NCBI GenBank assembly: GCA_003693705.1
Contig: RBZT01000234.1
Location: 20,282-84,281, forward strand
Direction of reading: 5' to 3'
Source: Polymyxa betae
Lineage: Eukaryota > Endomyxa > Phytomyxea > Plasmodiophorida > Plasmodiophoridae
Length of the DNA: 64,000 bases
The notes below the pieces were generated by a model. It ran no database searches and had not been told where the DNA came from. It worked only from the letters and a program-made list of their open reading frames with translations. Of the stretch, positions 44,522 through 55,088 are shown in pieces. Position 1 is the stretch's first letter. Each line of letters starts with the position of its first letter. Position numbers and translations under genes: made by a program.

Positions 44522-47500
44522 CTAGCAGGAGGAACCTTCGACAGAACGCAGCTCGACTGAAGATTCTTTCGTGTCATGATCACTGACTGGCATAGATTCT
44601 TTGCTGGCTTCCGAATCGATGCCGATGCTCTGACCCTCTCGACCGTCCTTATCTTGAACCTCTTGCTGAAGCTGCTGGACGGTCTCATTGTTCAAATAAA
44701 CAACTTCTTTAATAGGAGTAAACACAGACGGCCTGAAGGATATTAATGTTCGGTTCGGAATGCAGATAAAACATTGATACTTTGCCTGCTGAATCCAACA
44801 GAGAGCAGCAGCAGTCGGTTTTACAGTGATTTGTTGTGGGTCATTCTTAGCAGCTAGAACAGCACCTCGTGTGAACATATTCAACCAATTATTGCATTGA
44901 GCAACAAGACCATCTACAGAAATGTCAGCATTCATCGACGTTCCTCGCTAATCAATGTACCATTGCCAAGCGATTGGGCAGCAGTACGAGCGCGTTTCTC
45001 GTATTGGACAGCTTCCCGAAATTGACGCAGGACAGCGTATGAGAACGCAATGCTGTGGAAGGCAGTCACCAAATGCAGATGCACAGCATTGGCACCAGTG
45101 GCGCGTTCAAGCCTGGCAAGGCCATCCAGCTGAACTTTTAAAGCCTCTGCATAACTGGGCTAAATCGCAAGTAAAAGAAGACATTTAATCAATTACCCTC
45201 TGGTTTGGAATATTCCATGAAAATCACACCGAGATTCAACATAGCAGTAGCAGTTTCAGGATATGAAGGCCCTCCCAAAATCTACAAGGCACATTTATTA
45301 GTACAAAGAGCATTAGAGAACGTCGCAATGCGTAAAAAGAAACAGACCTCAAATATTTGTTTAGCTTTAGAGGCATGCTTCAAAGCACGCTGATGGAATC
45401 CGCCGCACATCAAGAATAACGCATGTTGTGAATGCGCCCGGGCCAATTCTCCATCAACGGAACCGTAAAGGCGCTCGTAAATGATAATTACACGATATGA
45501 ATGATCAATGGCGCTGACAGTGTCACCGCATCGATAGCTGTGGAAAGAATCAATGAAAAAAATGAATGAAAAGAATAACCATGCTGTACGAGATCAAAGA
45601 TAGCATGGAGAACGCCTCTGCCACATCAGGATGAATTGAACCAGCAACAGAGCACAAAACTTGAATTAGTTGAGAGAGAATTTCATGAGCGGATGCATGA
45701 TCGTCTGAGATCGAGCTAAGCAAAAAGAGGAAAGCATCACATAGCAACAAACCGTTGGCCATCTTGCTCCGAGCTGTTGCAAATACTGATGACGTATCAA
45801 TATTATTAGGTAGATAATATTTGGGAACCGGTTTCATATCCAGCAGGTCATCAATTGAAATTCCTTTGCCAGATTCACTGAAATCATACTCGCTACGTCG
45901 AAGTCTCAAACCAACAGCTGAAATGCATGTCAGGATATCAGATTGGAGTGATAGAAAACCCTGTACCTTGACAAATGGCGGTGAGCACAGCAATTGGCAC
46001 GGGATTGCAAGAAACGCGCTCATCATGGACGTAAGAGAAGCGCGACACCATCTAAATGTCACGTCAGGCAACAACAAATGAGAAAATGTTTGAACGACCT
46101 CATTAGTGATACGAGTCCAGCAGGCGTTTCTTGCCTTGTTTCTGGATTGTCGTTGAAGGACATTGTTCAGGAACGCAACAATGACTGGGGCCACAGGACC
46201 CGATGCACCAATTGCACGAAGTTCTGAGGACAGAATATGTTTGCATGACCGAACAAGCATTTCCCTGAATACGCAGGTGGCCAACGTAATACATAATTCA
46301 GGCTGCTTATCGAACAGGTTCTCTCTAAAAAACGAATCAGAAAGGAGAATACACCGAAGATTGAGCGAAAGACGAACATGATATATTGGTGAACATGGCC
46401 AAGATAACGCATGTTGACACCATGAGAATGGAAGAGACCCGAGATGGATCGGCTGTCAATACAGCTATTGGTGAAGGACAGCATATCTTCAACAATGGCA
46501 GGAATTGCTCGATCATAAATCGATTTGGCAAGCTCTTGCAACATCTAAACAGCATTTAAAATCGGCGGCTTTTCACGACCTCTGTTCAAAACCTCAAGAT
46601 CTCGGGTGCTTTCGGAAGCAACGCGATATTGGGTCATACAGTTGAGATTAAATTTAACTGCAGCAGCCTCAGCTTCAACGTCCGCAACTGCAATAACACA
46701 AGGATTTGTCGAAGAGGTGTCAACTTCGCCAGTGGACGATTTTCTTGGTTCAAGGTCAGAAACAACGGTTCCATCAAGTTCGCCAGTTTCAGCGCGATCG
46801 AGCGACTTTTTGGTGTCGTTCACATGGGGCGAAGCCGATTTCATAACCTTGTCTAACGCAACATCATGACACCACCTAAATGTGATCAGACCGATGCCAA
46901 TTTCAAGAGTTTCGAAAGTGAATCTAACCGGTTAACTAATTCGAAACGCAGCACAGCGGATAGCATATCCGGAAAATTGGCATCTCGTGGTGTAATGCGA
47001 ACCATATCCATCAAGTAAGTACGACCATCAGATGTTGACAAGCCTGTAAAACGTTAACGGCAGCCAAAGATCCAGAATCAGAACGGACCTTTGCAATCCA
47101 TTGGCAGCGCGATCGATTCTAAGACGTTTTCATGGCTATCCAAGATATCGCTTTTGGCCCAATGAAGCCTACAATCATAAGAAAGACGACAGGAGGTTTT
47201 CGCCAAACACAAACCTTTCAGCAAGCTTCTCAGTTAAGTCGACAAACGCCTGATTATCAGTTTTGTTAACATGAGGTACCATGGCTGGTGCCATATCGGC
47301 TTCTTCTGGTGATTGATCGACACTGCCAAACAGCAACGTCGATCCACCACCATTCAGAATACCAGGAATGATGGCCTGACAAACTAGGCGAACCCCAGCG
47401 TAATCGACGACAGCCGACATCAGAGTATGAAGTTTGGCATCACCAACTTCGCTCTTTGGAAGAACAATGAAAATCTGCATTCCGACAAACCCATTAGACA

Positions 47501-48971
47501 TACGAGAAGGATCTTAGACACCATGTGGGCAGCATGCATATCATGTAAGGCGAATTTATGTGCAGTAAAATCACCACCATGGTCGGCATAAATGCCTCGT
47601 GAATCAACTGCAACGCTGAAGAAGATGTTGTTATGAAGATAGACATGGCTAGATCTAGCAGAGGGCTCAGAATAGCGAGAAGGAGCAGCATGCAGAGGCC
47701 ATACTTCGGTTCGTTGATGTTCAAAGGAGCGATCTCGCCTTGAACAACAGCAACGGAGCCAGCGATAGCACTGTTGACAAAATCTACATAAACTTCTCAG
47801 CTGAAAGGATGAAGCAGATCTCAGACGGTATACCGGCATAGGTCTTATACTGGTTTCGGAATCGGGCGAGAGCGTGTTCCGCCGTATTTTCGCCAGGTTG
47901 GTCAATCCAGACAAGGAATTCGTCGTTCCAGTTACGTTCTGTTTTGATGCCCTCGTAGAGCATCGAATGCTGATTGATCTTCGGGGCAACATAGATGGAG
48001 GCCCCCGCCGAGGGAATCGGCGATGGTGCTTGCATCAGTGGATGTAGAAGCGATGTCTCCGACATGAGCTTATTGAACTCGGTTCGGAAAGCCTGGCTGC
48101 ACTTCATAAGCACGGCAGCAAGCGTCGTGGAGCGATGTCCAGTTCGTAATTTACACGAAGCTGTGCAAGAAAAAACTTGTTAACGACACCTAACACAACA
48201 AATTTCTGATAGTACATACGATCAAATACACCATTGCGGGTCTTATTGACGAAAAATCCAGCTTGCGTTCCAGATATATGGATCACGTTGCTTTCGGCCA
48301 ACTGAACATCTAGATAGATCAAATCGCCCTGCAGACGACGAGGGCCGACTGGCGGGTCGTGCTCCGATTTGCGAATAAGAACGGATGATATGGGCGAGTA
48401 CGAATCATCATTTGCCTCCTGATATTAAGTTAGACATTCGAATCTTATAGCGTTTTGGCAATACGCATTCAGATTGGGACGCCTCTTCAACTGAAAAAGC
48501 AAGCGGTGTGACAGGCTTCTCATTCACATCATTCGTGTTGCTCTCCACTAAATGCTTCAACCAATTTTCGATGGAGCTGTAGCAAGTGAATCTACAGCCA
48601 AAGTTTGGGAATGCGTTTCATACAGGTTTTTAGCCGGATGTCGAAGCAAATCCTGGAAGCGTTGAACATGCTCACGAATGGTAGCGAATGTATAAGGAAT
48701 CTCGGCGATTTTGAAATGACGTCTTTCAGAACCAATCTATAAACAGTGAGCCAAGAAGCAGTCTCTGACAGATACCAGAATCAACCTGTTCATAGTCAGA
48801 GCAAACGCTGCCTTCAAACTCAAGATTATACGATGTGAAGGTGCAGAACGTTGGGCATTCAAGCAAAGCAGTTCGCAAATCGACAAACAGGTCGGTTGGT
48901 GCTATTTGAAGACAGGCGGTCGACGCTGATCCCGAGCCTGGACCGACAATGGTGACCTCAACGATCTCCAT
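44522..48971 (-). CDS. CLU1: CLU/CLUH, clustered mitochondria protein
   Basis: A long multi-exon gene from ATG 48971. N-terminal ubiquitin-like region: VEVTIVGPGSGSASTACLQI and DLRTALLECPTFCTFTSYNL. Next are YLDVQLAESNVIHISGTQAG and GFFVNKTRNGVFD. The CLU domain includes ERNWNDEFLVWI, DYAGVRLVCQAIIPGIL with STLLFGSVD, and HGVNMRYLGHV. C-terminal TPRs include ELARAHSQHALFLMCGGFHQ, PSYAEALKVQLDGLARLERA, FHSIAFSYAVLRQFREA and a last helix CNNWLNMFTRGAVLAAKN. A 45-nt intron before that helix restores the frame. CLU binds mRNAs of nuclear-encoded mitochondrial proteins and keeps mitochondria dispersed. The final exon is uncertain: coding may stop near 44700 rather than 44522. It is divergent from cullin-1. 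Confidence 0.95.
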
Positions 48972-49616
48972 CGAGGCAGTTGGTTATTATGGAGCAATTG
49001 ATGGTGATATCGAAGCGGACTGCGTATTGCAAACCCTGGTCCATGTCAAAGAGGGGAACACTTGGTTACGCACCATCACTGCAATCTGTGAACTAGGGTT
49101 TGTCGGAGGACTGTCTCTAGGGTTTACGTCAGTGCTCATTCAAACATTGTTCGCCGTCCTCACATGAAAGTCTTATCCGTCTTTGATTGGATACGAAATA
49201 AACCAGCATTGATTCAATATACTGTAATGAAATTGGCGCCAGATTGAAATCGATAATATCGCTTGAATCGCTGCCTATGAAGCATTTGTCTGGTCCCTTT
49301 AGCGACTATTAGACAGTTTGGCAAATGGTATTCAGATAAAGATCAGTGAATATACCTTACTCGGAATGTTATGGAGAACGTGATACAAGTTTGCGGTTTT
49401 CTTGTGAAACTTGAAATTCCGTGAACGTCATTCACTGCTCTGGGCGTTATCAACCTCGTCATTTGCAATCGGAATTCATCTTATTTGTTTTTCTATCATT
49501 GAAATTAGCCCAGCTGTGCAGCTAGCTCACTCCAACCGGAGTCCCAAACGGAACAAAACGGCTGTCAACATCGCCCGAGCGATTGCACCGAGTTCGCTGC
49601 TTCTGATTACCATCTA
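48972..49616. other. Divergent promoter region between CLU and cullin-1
   Basis: 645 bp between two start codons on opposite strands. Two TAGGGTTT elements (near 49094 and 49118) resemble plant telo-boxes, which activate housekeeping and translation-linked genes. Open frames in this stretch are short and featureless. Confidence 0.45.
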
Positions 49617-52572
49617 ATGGCGGCTGGGTCTGTTGCCGATTCGAATGAGATTATTTCTCTAGAAGATGGCTGGAATCATTGTCTACAGACCGGAATCAAT
49701 CCGCTGCTGCAGCGAATCGAGACTGCTTTTGATGATATCGAATTCGAACGCTGCACAATCAAAGCCTCTACTTATATGGAGGTTTATGAGTGAGTCTTTT
49801 TTTCATTTTTTTCTGGAGTTCATACTTTAATACTCATCTAGCAAAGTTTTCAAAATGTGTATCCAACGTGATCCTGATAACCATAGCGAAGCCCTTTATA
49901 ATCGTTTATCGCAAGCAGTTCGAGCATATCTACAAGACACAGTTATGCCAGAGATGGTGAAAGCCAGAAACTCCAACGAAATTCTGTTTCTTCGCGAATG
50001 GACCAAACGCTGGAATTACCAGAAAATGCTGGTTAAAGGCCTTGCTGGAATGTTCACATATCTGGTTCGAATTGCTGGATATTTCGCTTCCTATGATTTG
50101 TTTACCTGTAAAATTCAGGATCGCTTTTTCGTTCCAAATTCCGAGGATAGGTTGAATTTAAGTGAACAAGGTTTTACTCTGTTCCGAAATGAGATCTACG
50201 ACGGTTTTCATGCCTCTGCTAAAGATGCGATTCTGAATGCAGTGACAAAGGTTCGGCTTGATGGTTTTGTAGATTTTTTCTTCTTATCTTAAACAGGAAC
50301 GTGAAGGAGAGCAGCAAGATAATGATCTTCTGCAGTCTGCGGTTCTTGTGTTCGTCGAATTGGGAATGCGGTTAAGCAGCGTCGAGTTGCAGCTGTATTA
50401 TATATCAAGACATTGGTTTATAATTTACTGATTATGCAAATAGATACGAAGAGAATCTAGAATCTAACCTAATCGAGCTGTCAAAGCAGTTTTATATGAA
50501 TTGTGGACGACTCTGGATGGACAAAGAGGCCTGCCCAAACTATATGATTCTGGCTGAAGGTTCGCTTCGCAGCGAATCTCAGCGTGTTGACTCCTATCTC
50601 TATCCCTCAACCAAAGCGAAATTAATTCAAGCCGTGCGTCATGAACTGCTCAAAGTTCACCAACTTGAACTGATGGATAAACCATCTGGCATCAACGCCA
50701 TGCTAGAAGGAGTGAAAACTGAGGTATTGAGCTATTCGTCAATTGTCCTTGAACTGATTTTGCCGTTTAGGATCTGTCCCGAATGTACCGATTGTTCAAA
50801 GAAGTCGAAGATGGTGTTAAGCATATCGCGAAGGCGTTGCGCGACCATGTCAAGAAGATCGGTATTGCTTATATCGACCAATCCAAAGAGGAACAGACTA
50901 CTGATAGAGCTGAACAACAATCTGCAAAGGACGAACATGACCTCATCAAGAAGCTGATCGCCCTGCATGATCTGTTTCTGAATGTCGTCAAGGACTGCTT
51001 TGCTTCTGACACTGTTATTGAGAAAGCTTTGCGAGAGGTACAACGTCCTTCGCTTTTTTATTGTGATCTAACGATTAAGTAGGCATTCGAAGACATCATC
51101 AATCGTGAATACTACACATCGAACTTGCTGGCTAAATTCGTTAACGCCGTACTGACGAAGGGATCTAGGGTTTGTTTGCACCAGGAATAACGAAATCATC
51201 GCTCAATTCGCGTCCATAGCTCTCTGTTGCTGCTTTGGAGCAAACCTTAGACCACGTTGTTATGCTTTATGGTGGGATTTTTGGAATCGTACTCTCCCGT
51301 CTTTCTCAGTCATGTAGGTTATATTCGAGATAAAGATATTTTCGAGGAGGAATATCAGACCTATTTGGCAAATCGTCTTCTGGGTCAGAAATCGGAGTCT
51401 CATCAAGCAGAAAAGACCACGATCGCTAAGTTAAAATCGGAGTGTGGTTATCACTGTAAATACTTCGACTGGTTCTATGAACGATTGTTCACTGTTCTCT
51501 AGGGACTTCAAAACTTGAATCAATGTTTAAAGATATTCAGCTTAGTGAAGAGCTGATGCAGGCGTTTGTCTCTCAAGTCGGGAAGCAGTTTACAACTGAG
51601 CTAACCGTAAATAAACATGTCGAGTATTTGTTTCGTCATTGTTTAACGTTTGCAGGTGAATATTTGCACCATGGGCCGGTGGCCAAATGCTGTTCTCCCC
51701 CCTTGTCACATGCCCAAGCAGATCAAAAGGCTGACCGACACCTTCAAGATGTTTTATCTCAATAGACATAGCGGTAAAAAGATTGAATACCAAATGGACA
51801 AGGGCGAGGCAGATGTTGCTGTGCGATTTGGTGCTCCCAATTCGAAATCGAGCACTCGATTGCTCGTTGTTTCTACGTTCCAGATGGTTGTGTTGCTGAT
51901 GTATAACGAAAAGCTGGAGTTCACCTTTCAGGTGGGCATTATGTATCAGCTCTTGCTCGCAGACTAAATACTGCAGGAAATCCTTGATGCCACTGGTATT
52001 CCAAGATCAGAGCTTGAAGTTCATGTATTGTCCTTAGCTCATCCGAAGGTAATTTTTTTCGGTGTGTCCAGGTTTTTGGCTTAACGATAATTATTTAGGT
52101 GAAAGTTCTGATCAAAACTCCAAATACAAAGGAAATCCGTCCAGAACATGCTTTTGCCCTGAATACTGCTTATACGTCGAAATTGTTCAGAGTCAAGGTT
52201 CCCTTAATGAAGGTGATTGCAGGATGTTCCATTTTTGCCACTTTCAAGGTTTAATCTTCGGTATAGGCCCCGTCAAAGAAGAGTGCTGAAATAGATCCCA
52301 AATTGCAGACTCAGCGTCGCCATCAAATTGATGCTGCCATTGTTCGGATTATGAAAACTCGCCAACGGCTTGCTCATAATCAGTTGATTTCTGAGGTTGA
52401 ATTCCCGAGTCTGTTTATTTGCCATTTTTGATGTTCCGACTAGGTCATCAAGCAGCTGCAGCGCTTCAAGCCAGCTGCTGCTGATATCAAGAGGCGAATC
52501 GAGCATTTGATCGAACAAGAATATCTGGAGCGCGACGAGAAGGATCGACGTATGTATAACTATCTAGCCTGA
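49617..52572 (+). CDS. CUL1: Cullin-1, scaffold of SCF ubiquitin ligases
   Basis: Many exons with 40–60 nt introns, from ATG 49617 to TGA 52570–52572. N-terminal cullin repeats include YMEVYDKVFKMCIQRDP and REWTKRWNYQKMLVKGLAGM. Further segments are EREGEQQDNDLLQSAVLVFV, DSYLYPSTKAKLIQAVRHEL, EDLSRMYRLFKEV-like residues and LANRLLGQKSESHQAEK. The C-terminal winged helix contains the neddylation segment IDAAIVRIMKTRQRL, in which the Lys of IMK is the NEDD8 site. It ends HLIEQEYLERDEKDRRMYNY-LA, the universal cullin ending. The ELVKRW-like and ERE-GE signatures place it with CUL1 rather than CUL3 or CUL4. It would bind SKP1/F-box modules N-terminally and RBX1 C-terminally. Confidence 0.94.
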
Positions 52573-52733
52573 GAATTAAAATATAATATATGCATATGGG
52601 CAGTGAAATGTATTCCATATCGATTGTCATTAATGTTGAAACACTGTCGGGTAGACGCAAGGAGGATTCTCTGGTGATCAATTCAGATTCCTCCACGAAA
52701 CCTCATACTAGCAGGCGGTCACACTGAACAGAG

Positions 52734-54860
52734 ATGGTGCAAATTGGCTCAAATGTTCCATCCGATGACTTCAGAGATATGGAGTGTCGGCGGCGGAAAC
52801 TTAGTATTGATACGAATATGCCTTTAATAGTCGAGCCCAAATCCATCCGAAATATATCGATTTCATGTCAGGAATTGAAACCCCGTTCGCCCCATCTGCT
52901 CTCTCCGTACTTATCATCTCCTAATTTGTTTGAATGGAAAGAGTTAAAGCCAGAAAATGGTGAAAATCCACCCGAAATGTCAGGCATCTCTGCTAATTTC
53001 GTTGATGATATTTTGTATATTTTCGGTGGATACCACGCTCCCAATCAATTCGATGGCTCCGCTCAAGACATCTTGTATACTTACGATATTCACCAACGAT
53101 CTTGGACGAACGTGAAAACGACCGGCTCTCGTCCATCCCCAAGAACAAGCCATTCTACAGTTGTTGATGAACTTGCTAATAAGCTTTACGTCATTTGTGG
53201 TTCCGGATCCTACTTTGGAGCAACGAACCACAGCGATGTATTTGAGCTCAATTTAGCATTGCACTCGTGGCGTCGACTTCACTTTACTGGTCCGGAATTA
53301 TCGCCAAGATACGGCCAAACGGCCGTTCTGTATTCTGATCAAATTTATATTTTCGGTGGAACTTCCGGGCGAGAATTCAGCCAGGAATTTTTCAGTCTCA
53401 ATTTGAAAACTTTGTGCTCTCGAAAACTTCCCATGATCGGTTCTGTTCCTTCTCCTCGTTATAAACATGCCGCCGGAATCTTTGATCGCGACAAGATGCT
53501 GATCTTTGGTGGTTCCGAACACCATAATCGTTACTTGGACGATGTTTACGCTGTCAATCTCAATTCTTTAATTTGGATACGCATGGAATGCCATGGAACA
53601 AAACCCGGCGGAAGATTTGCTCATGGTTTTTGCATCCATAACGATAAAGCTTTCGTTTTTGGTGGTAATGAAGATCAAGGCGCAGACTTGTACATTCTTT
53701 ACATTCATGCCAGAAAATGGACCAAGATCGACTGCTCCGGGAGCATTCCTCGCGGTCGCCTGTTCATTGGGATGACCTTCGATCACAGCAGGTCTACCCT
53801 GATGGTTTGGGGTGGCAAAGAAGCATCAGCAAACCCTCGTCGGGTCAGCACTCTGCATGCCATGATCGTCGAAAAGGGGAAAGACTCAAGCGACTACTCA
53901 TCGTTGTCTGACGATCTGATCAGCCTGCTGCGAAGCGGCATGGACTCCGACTTGATCGTTAACGACCTCTATTCAGCTCATCAGTTGATAATGAGATGTC
54001 GCTGCCCGCAATTAGCAGACTGTATTGTGTATGGTGAACGCGGCCCCTCCCTTAGGCTGCCCTATCACAACAGTGCCATTCAAGTTCTGCTGCATTTCAT
54101 ATATAGTGACGAGATCCCTCATGACCCTGTTGATGAAGACGTTTTGCTATCCACATTGATCGCCGCATGCGATTTAGGTTTTCCAAGATTGACCGCGCTT
54201 TGTGACCGATGCCTTCGCCGAAGAATAACGCTGGAAAGAGCAGTTCGATGGTTGCAGATACTGAATGGAGACGATAGAGTATTGCTTGTCAGTGTCTTGA
54301 ACGTGTACATCGAATCGCATCAGCCTAGAGAAGGCGAGAGATCATCTGTGGATTTGTTTCCTATTATACCTCGTGTTGAAATCCCACACTCCACGCTTAG
54401 ATTAGATTTCTGCAGACTGAGAAAAATGTCATGGATCGAGGCAGACACCGAATCAATACCATTTGATCTACGCTTTCAATGTGGACAATCGAAGAAGAGG
54501 CTCTATGCTCATCGGCTTATTCTGTCAACAAGATCGCGTTATTTTGGGTCCTTTGCGTTTAGAGAAGGAATGAGAGAAGGCGCTACAGGTCTCTGTAAAT
54601 TCCCACCTCCAACAGAGGGAGTTTTGTCGTCAAGGGCTCTGGAAGCACTTCTTGATTACTTATATTGCGATGGGATTAAGGTGGATGAAGAAGAGGCCAA
54701 AGAGTTATTACGAATAGACGTGGTGAACTTTTTTGGACTGACAACCAAGCACTTAAAGAATATGCTGAAAGCAAGGCTCGATAGTGGCGAAGAAGTTAAT
54801 TTTATGTTCCCCTATGATTCGGCTAATCCTGAACCGATAAAAAGGTGTTCTCTATCTTGA
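52734..54860 (+). CDS. Kelch–BTB–BTB protein, LZTR1-like
   Basis: An intronless 708-residue protein from ATG 52734. Residues ~70–385 hold six kelch repeats, each with a FGG or CGSG turn: LYIFGGYHAP, LYVICGSGS, IYIFGGTSG, MLIFGGSEHH, AFVFGGNED and LMVWGGKE. Two BTB/POZ domains follow. The first is at ~400–520 (SLLRSGMDSDLIVND; LLHFIYSDEIP) and the second at ~560–690 (DLRFQCGQSKKRLYAHRLIL; LEALLDYLYCDGI). Kelch then tandem BTB is the layout of LZTR1, a CUL3 adaptor that targets RAS-family GTPases. It lies 160 bp downstream of cullin-1 on the same strand. The absence of introns in a gene this long contrasts with its intron-rich neighbours and may mean it arose by retroposition. Confidence 0.85.
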   Translation: MVQIGSNVPSDDFRDMECRRRKLSIDTNMPLIVEPKSIRNISISCQELKPRSPHLLSPYLSSPNLFEWKELKPENGENPPEMSGISANFVDDILYIFGGYHAPNQFDGSAQDILYTYDIHQRSWTNVKTTGSRPSPRTSHSTVVDELANKLYVICGSGSYFGATNHSDVFELNLALHSWRRLHFTGPELSPRYGQTAVLYSDQIYIFGGTSGREFSQEFFSLNLKTLCSRKLPMIGSVPSPRYKHAAGIFDRDKMLIFGGSEHHNRYLDDVYAVNLNSLIWIRMECHGTKPGGRFAHGFCIHNDKAFVFGGNEDQGADLYILYIHARKWTKIDCSGSIPRGRLFIGMTFDHSRSTLMVWGGKEASANPRRVSTLHAMIVEKGKDSSDYSSLSDDLISLLRSGMDSDLIVNDLYSAHQLIMRCRCPQLADCIVYGERGPSLRLPYHNSAIQVLLHFIYSDEIPHDPVDEDVLLSTLIAACDLGFPRLTALCDRCLRRRITLERAVRWLQILNGDDRVLLVSVLNVYIESHQPREGERSSVDLFPIIPRVEIPHSTLRLDFCRLRKMSWIEADTESIPFDLRFQCGQSKKRLYAHRLILSTRSRYFGSFAFREGMREGATGLCKFPPPTEGVLSSRALEALLDYLYCDGIKVDEEEAKELLRIDVVNFFGLTTKHLKNMLKARLDSGEEVNFMFPYDSANPEPIKRCSLS

Positions 54861-54913
54861 AAGAAATAAATAGATATAGCTAGTATGTTCGTAACATCAA
54901 TGGAAATTGTTCG

Positions 54914-54988
54914 AATTTCTGTTCAGAAATTTCATTTCCGTTGCGGGAGTATATTATATATGTCTCATGAATTCTCACAGAATTCATG
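54914..54988. terminator. Two hairpins between convergent genes
   Basis: An 8-bp inverted repeat AATTTCTG/CAGAAATT (54914–54931, 2-nt loop) is followed by a perfect 10-bp one, CATGAATTCT/AGAATTCATG (54966–54988, 3-nt loop). They lie between the 3' ends of the kelch–BTB gene and the cyclase gene. A role in 3'-end formation is inference. Confidence 0.35.
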
Positions 54989-55088
54989 GTATTACAGCTA
55001 AAGAAGTTGCAGAGCGAATCATGCGAACACCCTGATGGAATTTCGACGAGGATAGCGGAAGGTCTGATCCTGATTTTAAGGGAAAGTG

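Noticed and set aside
49411-49617. A small hydrophobic plus-strand frame before cullin-1
   Set aside because: It lacks homology and overlaps the cullin start by one base; it is probably promoter sequence.
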